From Corynebacterium amycolatum (lineage in GTDB: Bacteria; Actinomycetota; Actinomycetes; Mycobacteriales; Mycobacteriaceae), in NCBI RefSeq assembly GCF_016889425.1, contig NZ_CP069513.1, positions 558,001 through 622,000 on the forward strand: a stretch of DNA of 64,000 nt. Reading direction: 5' to 3'. Position numbers and translations under genes: made by a program. The notes beneath the pieces were generated by a model. That model searched no databases, was not told where the DNA came from, and was given only the letters and a program-made list of their open reading frames with translations. This document shows positions 16,540 through 26,865 of the stretch, one piece after another. Position 1 is the first letter of the stretch. Each line of letters opens with the position of its first letter.

Positions 16540-17714
16540 CCCAGCACTTCCTTCAAAACACCTATCACCCGCGCGACGTCGTCATCGTCCAGCGCCGGAC
16601 CACTAGGAAGAGTAATGCCGCGGGAGAAAAGATTCTCAGCGGTACCGTTGATGGTCGCTCGCGCGCCCTCATACACCGGCTGCAGGTGCATCGGCTTCCA
16701 CAGGTGACGAGCCTCGATGTTGGACTCACCCAGCGCCGCAATCACGCTGTCCGGGCTCAGCACGCCCTTATCGACGGCATCCTGTGGCAGCACAATCGAG
16801 GTCAGCCAGCAGTTCTCGGTGAACCGCTCGTCGGAGTCAGAGAGCAAGCGGGTACCTTTACCAGGGGCATCGTCGTCAAGCGAGGCGAGCAAATCTAGGT
16901 ACGCGTCGCGAATCTGGCGGCGGCGAGCAATCATGTCGTCCAGACGCGAGTGCTGCGCCCGCCCCAGCGCGGCAAGCAGATTGGAAAGACGGTAGTTGTA
17001 GCCGATTTCGGTGTGTTCGTACCAAGCGACGGGCTGACGCGCCTGCGTGGACAGGTAGCGCGCGCGGGCGATGAGATCAGCATCGTTGGACAGCAGCATG
17101 CCACCGCCGGAGGTGGTCATGATTTTGTTGCCGTTGAAAGACAGCGCGGCGGCACGACCAAAGCTGCCGGCCGGCTGACCATCGACGCTAGCACCGAGCG
17201 CCTCGGCGGCGTCCTCGATGAGCGCGATGCCGAGTTCTTCCAGGCGTGGCGCGAAGGCCGGGTAGTCGGCGCAGCGGCCGAAGAGGTCCACAATCATCAC
17301 GGCAGGAACGCTCTTGCCCTCGGCAAGCAGTTCATCGACGGTGCAGAGCAGCAGCTCAGGGTCGATGTTGCCGTCCTCTGCGGCATCGATAAACACTGGC
17401 GTAGCGCCGACGTAAGCGATGGCGTTGGTCGTGGCCGCGAAGGTCATGGTGGAAACCGGGATGTAGTCACCTTCACCAATCCCCAGCGCGAGCAGCGCCA
17501 AGTGCAGGCCAGCAGTACCAGACGACAGTGCGAGCGCGTGCTCAACACCGCAGCGCTTGGCAATCTCCGCTTCAAACGCGTCTACCTCGGGGCCCAACGG
17601 AGCCACCCAACCAGAGTGGAGTGCACGAACGACGGCCTGTTCTTCTGCTTCGGTGACTGTCGCGAGCGAAAGAAAGATCCGCTCATTGGGCTTGTTAGCG
17701 TCGGCGTTAGTCAT
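16536..17714 (-). CDS. pglE: DegT/DnrJ/EryC1/StrS aminotransferase (PglE-like)
   Basis: PLP-dependent transfer of an amino group from glutamate to a UDP-4-keto-6-deoxy sugar. 392 residues. HALALSSGTAGLHLALLALG forms the phosphate cup, LIEDAAEALGA binds the ring, and the Schiff-base lysine is in SFNGNKIMTTSGGGML, nearly identical to the PglE motif. The C-terminal part has IEARHLWKPMHLQPVY. Its place between dehydratase and acetyltransferase genes supports a bacillosamine-type role. The ATG overlaps the stop of the glycosyltransferase gene by one base. Confidence 0.88.
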   Translation of the reverse strand: MTNADANKPNERIFLSLATVTEAEEQAVVRALHSGWVAPLGPEVDAFEAEIAKRCGVEHALALSSGTAGLHLALLALGIGEGDYIPVSTMTFAATTNAIAYVGATPVFIDAAEDGNIDPELLLCTVDELLAEGKSVPAVMIVDLFGRCADYPAFAPRLEELGIALIEDAAEALGASVDGQPAGSFGRAAALSFNGNKIMTTSGGGMLLSNDADLIARARYLSTQARQPVAWYEHTEIGYNYRLSNLLAALGRAQHSRLDDMIARRRQIRDAYLDLLASLDDDAPGKGTRLLSDSDERFTENCWLTSIVLPQDAVDKGVLSPDSVIAALGESNIEARHLWKPMHLQPVYEGARATINGTAENLFSRGITLPSGPALDDDDVARVIGVLKEVLG

Positions 17715-18904
17715 TACTTCTGAACCTTTCGGACGCGGTTGAGTACCTCGATGAGCTGGTTGTACAGGCTGTCACGAGCAAAACGCTTCTCACCCAGTTC
17801 GCGGTTTCGCTGTCCCGCTGCGCGCATCTCATCGCGGTCGGAGATGATCTCAGCGAATCGCTTGGCCGCGGTCGGAATATCGCGCGAGAGACGCCAACCG
17901 GCATCGTGCTCGGTTGCGGCTTCCTCCAGCCAGCCACCGTGGTTGAACACCACCGGACGCGATGCGGCCATGGCATCGAAGACCTTGTTCAGGGAGTTGC
18001 CCTCCAGGCAGGGGTCATCACGCAGCGGCGATAGCGCGATATCGGCGGCAGACACGTACTTGGCGACATCTTCCTTCGGCTGACGGCCGAGGAACATCGC
18101 ATCGGCATCGAGACCAGCGTTCTCAGCGCGCTGGTACAACGCATCCGAGTCGCTTCCCTGCCCCAGCAGGACAAAGCGCACATTCTCCACGCCATCACGA
18201 CGCAGCTGCGCCGCCAAATCCACAAGCCACTCCAGCTGGTAGGACATGCCAAAACCACCGGCGTAGACGGCCACCACATCATCGCCCCAGCCCTGCTCCT
18301 TGCGGAAAGCCGCACGCTGCTCGGCCGGGATATCAAAGCGCTCAAAGTCCGACGCATTTGGAATGACGGTCACGCGCTTCTTCGGAGCTACCTCTTTGAC
18401 GCCATCGGCCATCGACGGCGACAGCGCCACCACCTCGCTCGATGCCGCATAGAATGCCTTCTCCAGCTGCTTAGCCAGGAAAATCGCGACCGGATTATTG
18501 AGATAGCCCAACTTGATCGGCACCTCTGGCCACAGGTCACGGATCTCCGCCACCAACGGTGCACGCTGAGTAAACTTCGCCACAATTCCCGGAACCGCCA
18601 CAGTCAGCGGAGTCGAGGACGCGTAAATCACGTCGGCAGGCACACGGGCAGCAACCGCGGAGGCGCGCACTAGGAAGTTGAAGAAACTGACGATGCGCTC
18701 GCGCTTCGACATTTCATTGCGGTACGGAATCGCTAGACGACGCACGTGGATGCCATCAACAGTTTTATCCATGGCCTCATCGCGACCACAGATCATTGTC
18801 ACCTCGTGGCCTACAGCGGCCATTCGGCGGGCAAACTCGTAGGGTCGGGAACCACCCGGCTCACCGGGGAGAACAAAGTGCTGGTGGATATAAGTGATTC
18901 GCAT
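17714..18904 (-). CDS. Glycosyltransferase family 4
   Basis: 396-residue GT-B retaining glycosyltransferase. The N-terminal domain opens MRITYIHQHFVLPGEPGGSR with the glycine loop near the start, and the C-terminal donor-binding domain has VYAGGFGMSYQLEWLVDLAA, FLGRQPKEDVAKYVSAADIA and the acidic donor-site region SPLRDDPCLEGNSLNKVFDA. It is the only recognisable sugar transferase besides the initiating enzyme, so the repeat unit is short or other transferases are encoded elsewhere. It resembles the WbuB/PglA style of enzyme that adds the second sugar. Confidence 0.87.
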   Translation of the reverse strand: MRITYIHQHFVLPGEPGGSRPYEFARRMAAVGHEVTMICGRDEAMDKTVDGIHVRRLAIPYRNEMSKRERIVSFFNFLVRASAVAARVPADVIYASSTPLTVAVPGIVAKFTQRAPLVAEIRDLWPEVPIKLGYLNNPVAIFLAKQLEKAFYAASSEVVALSPSMADGVKEVAPKKRVTVIPNASDFERFDIPAEQRAAFRKEQGWGDDVVAVYAGGFGMSYQLEWLVDLAAQLRRDGVENVRFVLLGQGSDSDALYQRAENAGLDADAMFLGRQPKEDVAKYVSAADIALSPLRDDPCLEGNSLNKVFDAMAASRPVVFNHGGWLEEAATEHDAGWRLSRDIPTAAKRFAEIISDRDEMRAAGQRNRELGEKRFARDSLYNQLIEVLNRVRKVQK

Positions 18905-18907
18905 TGT

Positions 18908-20152
18908 TTAGCTTTCCTCGATTACGTCGACGGGGAGTTCTTCGGTGGTAGTTGATGGATTCTTCTGGCCTCCGGTTGGCCGCATTAGCGCCACTGCCGC
19001 AACCACGGCTGCTGCAAAATAGACAACTGCGCTAGTCCACGCGAGGCCGAGGGCGTCTCCGAGAAGAATGCCAATCGGGTAACAAATGACAGCGATAACG
19101 GCGGAAATGAGCTCCACTCGGCCAATTCGACGGGGATTGTCGCTGCCGAGAATTTCACCGCACAGGTGTCGGTAGCAGCCGAGCACCACGGCCGCGATAG
19201 TCAGTGGCAGCACCAACTCCCGGGCAGGCTCAAACTCATGGCCGAATACCGGCACGATGAGGAAGTAGAGTGCCACACCACCGAGCGCACCAAGCGCGCC
19301 GTACGCTGCAGTGACTATGCCAAGGTGTCGGAGCACACGAGACGGGGTGAGTTCGCGACCCCTCTGGTCGCTGGTGCGCTGATCGGCGACCGATTGCGCG
19401 ACCCAATACAGCGGCTCTGTCGCCGTAGCCACGACCACGAAAAGGCCTAACGACGCCGGTGAGGCCAGCGCCGGCAGTAAAACGCGCCCCAAGCGTGTCG
19501 TCGTCAGCGGTCCCAGGCCCGATGCGATGAATGGGGCATTTGTTCGAGCCGTCTCTACCACTCCGCCAACACGGGAATCGGTGTGTTTGCGTGACTTCGC
19601 TAGCGACCAGATTGCCAGGGGCAGCGCCGGGAAGATATAGGCCGCAGCCCACCAGCGCCAGTCCTCGACTCCTGCAAAATACAATGCAGTGCTAATCAGC
19701 AGTACTGAGCCCTGGAAACCGACGAATACTGCGACAAAGAAAGACACTCGATGGCGGCTGATAGCCATCGCACGAACCATGGAAAATGACACGGTAACCA
19801 AGGCGACAACGCCGGCCATTGCCGTCCACGGTCCGTAGACGACACCTGCGATGGCACAGGCAATCAGAGCGACCACAGTCATGGCGAAACCACTCGGAAT
19901 GAGACCGTGGTCGTAATCATCGCGGCGCAGCAAAAGCCGATCGGCCCCAAAGCCGACGAAGGGCGCCACAATATAGGCGAACTGCAAAACGGTAGCGACC
20001 TCGCCTCGACCGGCGGGCCCCAGCACTCGCGCGGAAAGAATACTGACCACAAAAGCGACGATTGCGGCCAGCGCTGAAGCTGCCGAAATCGTCGCAACTG
20101 TTCGAACTCTTTGCGCCAGCTGCCCGGAGTTAGAGGAGCTGGTGATTGTCAC
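18908..20152 (-). CDS. Polysaccharide flippase (MOP superfamily, Wzx-like)
   Basis: 414 residues with about twelve predicted helices. The start TISAASALAAIVAFVVSILS followed by ARVLGPAGRGEVATVLQFAY is typical of Wzx/MATE-type lipid-linked oligosaccharide flippases. It should move undecaprenyl-linked repeats to the outer face for the Wzy-like protein. It starts 18 nt after the dehydratase gene and ends 3 nt before the glycosyltransferase. Confidence 0.88.
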   Translation of the reverse strand: MTITSSSNSGQLAQRVRTVATISAASALAAIVAFVVSILSARVLGPAGRGEVATVLQFAYIVAPFVGFGADRLLLRRDDYDHGLIPSGFAMTVVALIACAIAGVVYGPWTAMAGVVALVTVSFSMVRAMAISRHRVSFFVAVFVGFQGSVLLISTALYFAGVEDWRWWAAAYIFPALPLAIWSLAKSRKHTDSRVGGVVETARTNAPFIASGLGPLTTTRLGRVLLPALASPASLGLFVVVATATEPLYWVAQSVADQRTSDQRGRELTPSRVLRHLGIVTAAYGALGALGGVALYFLIVPVFGHEFEPARELVLPLTIAAVVLGCYRHLCGEILGSDNPRRIGRVELISAVIAVICYPIGILLGDALGLAWTSAVVYFAAAVVAAVALMRPTGGQKNPSTTTEELPVDVIEES

Positions 20153-20170
20153 GGTGGGGAGTCATCCTAA

Positions 20171-22047
20171 CTATTTTGCCTTCGAGCTAGCGGTTGCAAG
20201 TGATTGTGCACCAGCGGGATACGCCGCAATACTGCTTTGCGCCCCACCGTGCTCTGCAAGCCAACGACGTGCAGCATCGTGATTATGTGTGCACGGGAGA
20301 ATCCGCGAATTCAGCCGTTCCGGCTCAACACGTACCTCAGTAATCAGCGGATGACGATCACCAATCTTGGGAACCTCGCGGTCATCAACCAAGTCCTCGG
20401 AGATCTTCTCACCTTCGCGAAGACCCGTGTAGACAATCTCTACGTCTGCGTCATGGAGCCTGATAAGGTTCTCCGCCAGCTCAGCAATCTTGACCGGCTC
20501 ACCCATCTCCAGCACCAGAGTCTCACCGGACTCTGCAATAACGGTAGCCTGCAGCACCAGCTGCGATGCCTCCGGAATGGTCATGAAGTAGCGCTGAACG
20601 TCAGGGTGCGTCACCGTAACCGGGCCGCCCTCTTCAATCTGACGCTGGAAAGTCGTAATGACCGAGCCACGCGAGCCAAACACGTTACCGAAGCGGACAG
20701 ATGCCCAGACACCTTCGTGAGTTTGCCCCATGTGCGCAGTCAGACGTTCTGCGGCGCGCTTGGATTCACCCAGAATCGAGGCTGGGTTCGCAGCCTTTTC
20801 GTGGAAATATTAATAACGGTTGAAACATTGGCCGCAGCGGCTGCATCCAGGACGTTCTGGGTTCCGATGACATTGGTTTGCACTGCTTCTGCAGGGTAGC
20901 TCTCCAGCAGCGGCAGGTGCTTGAGAGCTGCAGCATGGTAGACAACATCGGGCTTGCGCTCGGTGAAGATCTGCGTCAGCATTTCCGCGTCACGGATATC
21001 AGCCAAGACGGTATCGGAGCCGTCGAGAAGCGCCGAACCCGTCAGCGACAGCTGAGTGGCATGCAAGCCGCCCTCATCGCGATCCAGCATGATAATTTCT
21101 GCCGGCTCAAAGCGGTGAACCTGTCGGCAGATCTCGGAACCGATAGAACCGCCAGCGCCTGTGACCAGCACCTTCTTACCGCGGATTATCGAAGCGACCT
21201 TGGATTCATCCAGGTGCAGCGGCTGGCGGCCGATGAGGTCGGCGATGTTAATTTCGCGCACCTGCGAGGTAGCGACAGCGCCACGGTGGCGCGAGTACTC
21301 CTCCACCGGCGGCAGAATAAGCAGGCGCAGGGACGATTCCTCACAAATGTGGTTGAGGACATTGATGCACTCAGTGGACAGTGGCTCATTAGTCGCAATG
21401 ATGACCGACTGCGCCGAAGTGCGCGATGCGACTTCGCCCAACTGATCAATGCCACGAATCACGCGGAGACCATGGATACGAGAAATATGGTTCTCACCGC
21501 TTTCTTCGGGATCGACGATTCCAACCAAGTGGAAGCGGTTCTCACGGGAAATACCGGAATCCGTAAGGCTGTTAATAAAAAACTTGGCTCGACGGCCTGC
21601 ACCGAGAACAATCAAGCGATCATCCGTCTGGCGGGTGCCAAAGTTATCGGTAATCCAGCGAGCGAGAGTTCGGGTATAGATACTTGCCAAAGTTGCGACA
21701 CAGCCACCGGCGAACGGAACGTACCACGCAATTTCCGGGAAGGTCTTCAGAATTTGAGCCAAACCAGTGGCTGCGGTAGCGCCCCCCATGCTGATGCTCA
21801 GCAGAACAATATCTTCAGTTCGACTGCCGGGCCATACGCGTTGCGGGTTGGTGTACTCCCCGAGCAGCAGGCCAAGCAGGACGATGACTACCACGGCGAC
21901 AGCGACAACCAAAAAATTAGTGCCTGATATTTCAGAGAAAGATACCAATTCACCGCGGACGATTCCATTAGCGGCGGACAGCGCAACCAGCCAGGCGAGT
22001 ACATCAAATACACACCAGGCGAGCTGCTTCCAGTCTCGGATAAACAT
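20171..22047 (-). pseudogene. pglF: UDP-N-acetylglucosamine 4,6-dehydratase (PglF/WbpM type), frameshifted
   Basis: The first enzyme of the UDP-bacillosamine route, normally one ~600-residue membrane protein. The first frame (22047-20740) has four N-terminal membrane helices, a CoA-binding-like domain and the SDR nucleotide site KKVLVTGAGGSIGSEICR, then goes off frame right after VINISTK. The second frame (20731-20171) resumes with HMGQTHEGVWASVRFGNVFG, YFMTIPEASQLVLQA and GLREGEKISEDLV. Reading across in the shifted frame restores EKAANPASILGESKRAAERL, so one base is missing near 20807-20813, at the catalytic Lys region. The rest is conserved, so it is a recent lesion, a phase-variable state or a sequence error. 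Confidence 0.88.
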
Positions 22048-22414
22048 TCTTATGCCTTTTATTGCTGGTTAAATTTTCCTACGCACAATGCGTTCCACAG
22101 GCTTGGCATACTATGCGATATGAACTACATTTACAGCCCTCTACTCCAATGGGCTACCCCATCGTTCGGGTAGCCAAAAAGCCACCCTTTCCACCCGTCA
22201 TCCTCCCTGGTAAAACAATGTTTCGCCAACTATTTACCGAAGCTTCAATCTGTTTACATTCATATAACTAGCTGTACAAACTAACTTCTAACGTAACCAC
22301 TTCCCGACGATTCCAATTAATGCAAAATCGCCTCTTTATTGAGATGCTTATTCACGGAAGTATTTGCGTGAATACTCAAACAATCGTTTTTGACAAAAGG
22401 GTTACACTTTCTCC
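22048..22414. other. Control region between the polysaccharide operon and the 22415 gene
   Basis: 367 nt, AT-rich, no gene seen. It holds a hairpin, GGCTACCC (22152-22159) pairing with GGGTAGCC (22168-22175), that would lie in the untranslated leader of the leftward polysaccharide transcript, and the likely promoters for both directions. Confidence 0.5.
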
Positions 22415-22618
22415 GTGAGCACATCATCAACGCGTCGGGCACGCGCTTTCATCATCCGGAAGCCCTTCCTTGCTGCATTGATTACTGCCGTTTCAGTTCT
22501 AACGGTGATGACGCTATTGCTTGCTACCCTGATGCTGATTCAAAACCGGATGAGTCAGACACAGCAGACCACACAGTTCTGGCAGGCCTACAAAAACGGC
22601 GAAGACCTGCCCAAATAA
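22415..22618 (+). CDS. Small single-pass membrane protein
   Basis: 67 residues, MSTSSTRRARAFIIRKPFLA then one hydrophobic helix (LITAVSVLTVMTLLLATLML) and a short polar tail rich in Gln. A positive N terminus suggests an inner N terminus and outward tail. GTG start 22415 has TACACT at 22403-22408, 6 nt upstream, a leaderless geometry. It lies 57 nt ahead of the nitrite reductase fusion gene. I do not recognise the family. Confidence 0.6.
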   Translation: MSTSSTRRARAFIIRKPFLAALITAVSVLTVMTLLLATLMLIQNRMSQTQQTTQFWQAYKNGEDLPK

Positions 22619-22675
22619 AAGCACTCTTACATGCACCCCTATTAAATGCGCAACCAGTATGCGTATTATTGATAT

Positions 22676-25315
22676 ATGTCGTCGCCCGCCACACCAGAGC
22701 CCCAAGCCCCCACAACCAAACCCCCTTCTAAACCTGGCAAGAGTCACCGCATGTCCTGGCATCGCAAGGCCGGTATGCCGGTGCGCTGGTGGTTCGCTGC
22801 CATCATTGTGGCCGCATTAGTCCACCCATTTGTCACCGATGGGCGCTGGCTGTTGGTGCACCTCTTTACCCTCGGCGCCGTCACTAACTCCATCCTTATC
22901 TGGGGCCGCCACTTCACCGAGAAACTACTGAAAATCGATGTGCCCGATGGCAATCGGCACATTCAGTTAGCAAACATTTACCTGCTCAACGCGGGCATTG
23001 TCGCAACGGTCGTCGGCAAGCTGGGCGATTGGTGGCCAGTGACCACGGCCGGCGCGGCGGTCGTCGGCGTCGCCGTCGCATGGCATGCGATTTCCCTCGG
23101 ACGCGACCTGGTAGCGAAACGCGATCGACCATTCGCCATCTCCGTTGCGTACTACGTCGCGTCGGCATGCCTACTGCCGATCGGCGCCACGCTCGGCGCC
23201 ATCCTCGCATCTCCGAAGGGCGAAGCGCTTCACGACGACCTCCTACTGGCACATGAAGCCATCAACCTTATTGGCTTCCTCGGGCTCGCGGCCTGCGGCA
23301 CGCTCATCACCATGTTCCCAGCGCTGTGGCGAACCCAGATGTCGCCGCATTCCCGCCCGAAGCTGGCACTAGCAGTACAGCTCATAGGTATCGCGACTAC
23401 CACAATCGGTGCACTGACCAGCTTCAACTGGTTCGCCTCCGTCGGCCTTGGCATCATCACTATCGGCTGGGTTATAGCCGCCATTCCGTGGGCGCACAAC
23501 GTCATGACTGTCGCTAAAGACCCCCGCGACCGCCTCAGCTACCCGGCGCTGTCTGTTGCGGCTGCGGCCGTCTGGCTGATCGGCACACTCACAGTTGCCA
23601 CAGTCAAGGCGCTTGACGGCAGCTTCGTAATCTCATCCCTTACGCTGCCGCTGGTAATCGGTTTCGGCGCACAATTGCTTATCGGCATGATGAGCCAACT
23701 CTTGCCCGCCACCATCGGCGGAGGTGCTGGCCCAGTCTCTGCCGGTATGAAGGAACTTGACCGCGCGGGCGCATTCCGCTGGTCGATCATCAATATTGGT
23801 CTGGCACTGTGGCTAATGCCGCTGCCTTCCTGGGCCAAAGTGGCGGTCTCCGCAATGGTCTCCCTTGCCTTGGTGTCTTATCTGCCACTTGTCGGTCGTG
23901 CCGCGAAGGCTCAGATTGGTGCGCTGAAAGAAAGTCAGAAGGCACGGGCCAACAAAGAAGCAACGCCGAAGCCGGTCGAACTGCACGCAACTGCACGTCG
24001 ACTCGGTGCTCAAACTACCGCCGCTCTGGCTGTATTGGGTCTGGTAGTGACTATTGGTGTTGCGCTGAGCGGTGGCGGCGGAACGGGCAGCATTGAAACC
24101 ACCGGCGATATCGCACCCACCGGCGAGACCGTCGAGGTCACGGTTACCGCCAACGATATGACGTACACCCCAAACATCATCGAGGTCAACCCCGGTGACC
24201 GCCTGGTCATCACCATGGTCAACGCTGATTCCCAGGTCCACGATCTGCGCTTGGCCACCGGCGAGGACACCGGACGTGTCGCCCCTGGCAACTCCGCCAC
24301 CATTGAAGTGCCGGTTGTTCCCGGTGACATTGACGGCTGGTGCACCATTGCTGGTCACCGCCAGATGGGCATGACGCTCACGGTCAATACAGGTAGCACT
24401 GATCATTCACACCACACCGGACGTGGCAACCACGCTGACCATGCCACTCCCGGTGCGCTCGGGAATGTCGGCGAGCAACCCGGCCCAGACTCCCCTACCA
24501 TTAATCCAATATTGGCGCCCGCCGAGGACACTACAGTCCACCACGTCACCCTGAGAGCCAGCGAGTTCACCGGCTACGCTGCCCCTGGCGTCGAGCAGCA
24601 GCATTGGGTATTCAACGGCAAACCGCTGGGGCCAACCCTGCGCGGCAAGGTGGGCGACGAGTTCGTCGTCACGCTCATTAACGATGGCACGATGAGTCAC
24701 TCCATCGACTTCCACGCGGGCATTGTCTCGCCGGATGAGCCGATGCGAGACATTGCCCCTGGCGAGAAGCTTGAGTACCGCTTCCGCGCCGACCGGGCGG
24801 GCATCTGGATGTACCACTGCGCAACCATGCCCATGTCCATGCACATCGCTGCCGGCATGCACGGTGCGGTCATCATTGACCCGCCGAGCCTCGCAGAAGT
24901 CGACCACGAAGTTCTTCTGGTGCAGTCCGAAAGCTACTGGGGCGAAGCCGGCCCCGATGCCGACAAGGTCATGGCCGAGGATCCGGATATCTACAAGTTC
25001 AACGGTTACCCCGACCAGTATCTCACCCACCCCATCCGCATTCGCGCAGGTGAGACGGTACGTTTCTGGTTACTGGCCGCAGGCCCCAACAAGGGCACGA
25101 GCTTCCACATCGTCGGTACGCAGTTCCATCGCGTGTACAAAGAGGGAACGCTTTTGCTTGACGACGGCGTGGGCGGCGCCCAAGCCCTTGACCTCGGTGC
25201 CGCGCAGGGTGGTTATGTTGAGGCCGAATTCCCGGAGCCGGGCACGTACCGCTTTGTTGACCACCAGATGGTGCATGCCGAAATGGGAGCACGCGGCGAC
25301 ATAGTGGTGAACTAA
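22676..25315 (+). CDS. NnrS-like membrane domain fused to cupredoxin and copper nitrite reductase (NirK type)
   Basis: An 879-residue three-part protein. Residues ~30-420 are polytopic, with WLLVHLFTLGAVTNSILIWG and later LLAHEAINLIGFLGLA, resembling NnrS heme-copper membrane proteins. Residues ~480-570 form a cupredoxin with a type 1 copper set (HDLRLATG, CTIAGHRQMGM). Residues ~620-879 are a two-domain copper nitrite reductase: HSIDFHAG (type 1 and type 2 His), MYHCATMPMSMHIAAGMHGA (type 2 His, then type 1 Cys, His, Met), SFHIVGTQFH (third type 2 His) and the YRFVDHQMVHAEMGARG ending. It would reduce nitrite to nitric oxide outside the membrane. TATTAT 6 nt before ATG 22676 suggests leaderless expression. 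Confidence 0.85.
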   Translation: MSSPATPEPQAPTTKPPSKPGKSHRMSWHRKAGMPVRWWFAAIIVAALVHPFVTDGRWLLVHLFTLGAVTNSILIWGRHFTEKLLKIDVPDGNRHIQLANIYLLNAGIVATVVGKLGDWWPVTTAGAAVVGVAVAWHAISLGRDLVAKRDRPFAISVAYYVASACLLPIGATLGAILASPKGEALHDDLLLAHEAINLIGFLGLAACGTLITMFPALWRTQMSPHSRPKLALAVQLIGIATTTIGALTSFNWFASVGLGIITIGWVIAAIPWAHNVMTVAKDPRDRLSYPALSVAAAAVWLIGTLTVATVKALDGSFVISSLTLPLVIGFGAQLLIGMMSQLLPATIGGGAGPVSAGMKELDRAGAFRWSIINIGLALWLMPLPSWAKVAVSAMVSLALVSYLPLVGRAAKAQIGALKESQKARANKEATPKPVELHATARRLGAQTTAALAVLGLVVTIGVALSGGGGTGSIETTGDIAPTGETVEVTVTANDMTYTPNIIEVNPGDRLVITMVNADSQVHDLRLATGEDTGRVAPGNSATIEVPVVPGDIDGWCTIAGHRQMGMTLTVNTGSTDHSHHTGRGNHADHATPGALGNVGEQPGPDSPTINPILAPAEDTTVHHVTLRASEFTGYAAPGVEQQHWVFNGKPLGPTLRGKVGDEFVVTLINDGTMSHSIDFHAGIVSPDEPMRDIAPGEKLEYRFRADRAGIWMYHCATMPMSMHIAAGMHGAVIIDPPSLAEVDHEVLLVQSESYWGEAGPDADKVMAEDPDIYKFNGYPDQYLTHPIRIRAGETVRFWLLAAGPNKGTSFHIVGTQFHRVYKEGTLLLDDGVGGAQALDLGAAQGGYVEAEFPEPGTYRFVDHQMVHAEMGARGDIVVN

Positions 25316-25323
25316 ACCAGGGT

Positions 25324-26865
25324 TTACAACTTAATTGGAGCGTCTTCTGGCTCCACCGCGCGAGGCAAGTTGGACTCGCCCATCAGGTACTGGTCCACGG
25401 CCTCGGCGCAGGCGCGGCCTTCGGCGATAGCCCACACGATTAGGCTGGCACCACGGCCATTGTCACCGGCCACGAACACCGGACCGTCGAAGTTCTGCTC
25501 GATGTCGCTGCGCACGGCGAGGTAGTCGTCGTCACGCATCATCACACCGCGATCGTTGAACTGAATCCCCAGCTCATGCGGCAGGCCCCCGCGCTCCGGG
25601 CCGGAGAAGCCCAGAGCAATGAGAACTAGGTCGGCATCGAGCTCGAAATCCGTGTCCTCCATGGGCACGCGCTTCCCATCGATGACCTCGACCTCGTTGG
25701 CGGACAGACCGGTCACGTGACCGTCCTCGCCGTGGAAGGAGACGGTGTTGACGTTGAAGACGCGCTTGCCCAGCGTCTCACCGGTGACGCGAGCGTTAAG
25801 GCCGAGCGCCTCGGTAACCTCTGGCGGCTCGGAACCGGTGATGGTGTACTCACCTTCTTCGTGGGCAGTAGCTACGCGCCAGACCAGCGGATACATCGGC
25901 CACGGAGTCGACGCCGCACGGGACTTCGGAGCCCGCGGACGGATATCGAACTGCGTGACGGACACCGCTCCCTGGCGCAGCGCGGTACCGAAGCAGTCAA
26001 TGCCGGTGTCGCCACCACCGATGACGACAACCTTCTTGCCCTTGGCATCAATTGGCGGGGTGTCGAGCTCGCCTACGGCAACGCGGTTGGCGCCCGGCAA
26101 GTACTCCATAGCCTGGTGAATGCCCTCGAGGTCACGACCATCGACAGGTAGGTCACGGGCAAGTGACGCACCGGTAGCTAGAACAACCGCGTCGAATTCG
26201 GCCAGGTCAGCGGCGGTCGGTGAGACGTTGGTGCGGAACTCGGTGCCCTCAATCTCCATCTGCTCAAGGCGACGGTCGAGGAAGCGCTGCTCCATCTTGT
26301 AGTCCGGTACACCGTAGCGCATCAGACCACCAATCTTGTCGTCACGCTCGAAGACCGTGACATCATGCCCGGCGCGAGTCAGCTGCTGTGCTGCAGCAAG
26401 GCCCGCCGGACCGGAGCCGATAACAGCGATGTGCTGACCGGTGTCGAAAGTCGGCACAATCGGCTGCACCCAGCCCTCATCGAAGCCGCGTTCAACGATG
26501 GCCAGCTCAATACTCTTAATGGTCACCGCATCGTCGTTGATGCCGAGCACACAACCGCCCTCGCACGGAGCCGGACACAGGCGACCGGTCCACTCGGGAA
26601 AGTTATTGGTGGCGTGCAAGCGCTCGAAAGCCTCGTGCCAGCGGTTCTGACGAACCAGGTCATTCCACTCCGGAATGATGTTGCCCAGCGGGCAGGCCGA
26701 GTGACAAAACGGCACGCCGCAGTCCATGCAGCGAGAAGCCTGCTGCTGCAGCTGCCCCTTGTCCTGCTCCTCATAGACCTCTTTCCAGTCCATCAGACGC
26801 AGCGGAACCGGACGATGAGCAGGCTCTTCGCGCTGGAATTTCATGAAACCCTTCGGATCAGCCAT
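25324..26865 (-). CDS. gltD: Glutamate synthase small subunit
   Basis: NADPH-oxidising beta subunit of GOGAT, passing electrons to GltB. 513 residues. N-terminal iron-sulfur cysteines lie in [20 protein letters not shown] and [12 protein letters not shown]. The FAD site is [20 protein letters not shown] and the NADPH site [19 protein letters not shown] closing FAD segment reads [18 protein letters not shown]. Its ATG lies inside the end of gltB (8-nt overlap), so the subunits are translationally coupled. Confidence 0.97.
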   Translation of the reverse strand: MADPKGFMKFQREEPAHRPVPLRLMDWKEVYEEQDKGQLQQQASRCMDCGVPFCHSACPLGNIIPEWNDLVRQNRWHEAFERLHATNNFPEWTGRLCPAPCEGGCVLGINDDAVTIKSIELAIVERGFDEGWVQPIVPTFDTGQHIAVIGSGPAGLAAAQQLTRAGHDVTVFERDDKIGGLMRYGVPDYKMEQRFLDRRLEQMEIEGTEFRTNVSPTAADLAEFDAVVLATGASLARDLPVDGRDLEGIHQAMEYLPGANRVAVGELDTPPIDAKGKKVVVIGGGDTGIDCFGTALRQGAVSVTQFDIRPRAPKSRAASTPWPMYPLVWRVATAHEEGEYTITGSEPPEVTEALGLNARVTGETLGKRVFNVNTVSFHGEDGHVTGLSANEVEVIDGKRVPMEDTDFELDADLVLIALGFSGPERGGLPHELGIQFNDRGVMMRDDDYLAVRSDIEQNFDGPVFVAGDNGRGASLIVWAIAEGRACAEAVDQYLMGESNLPRAVEPEDAPIKL

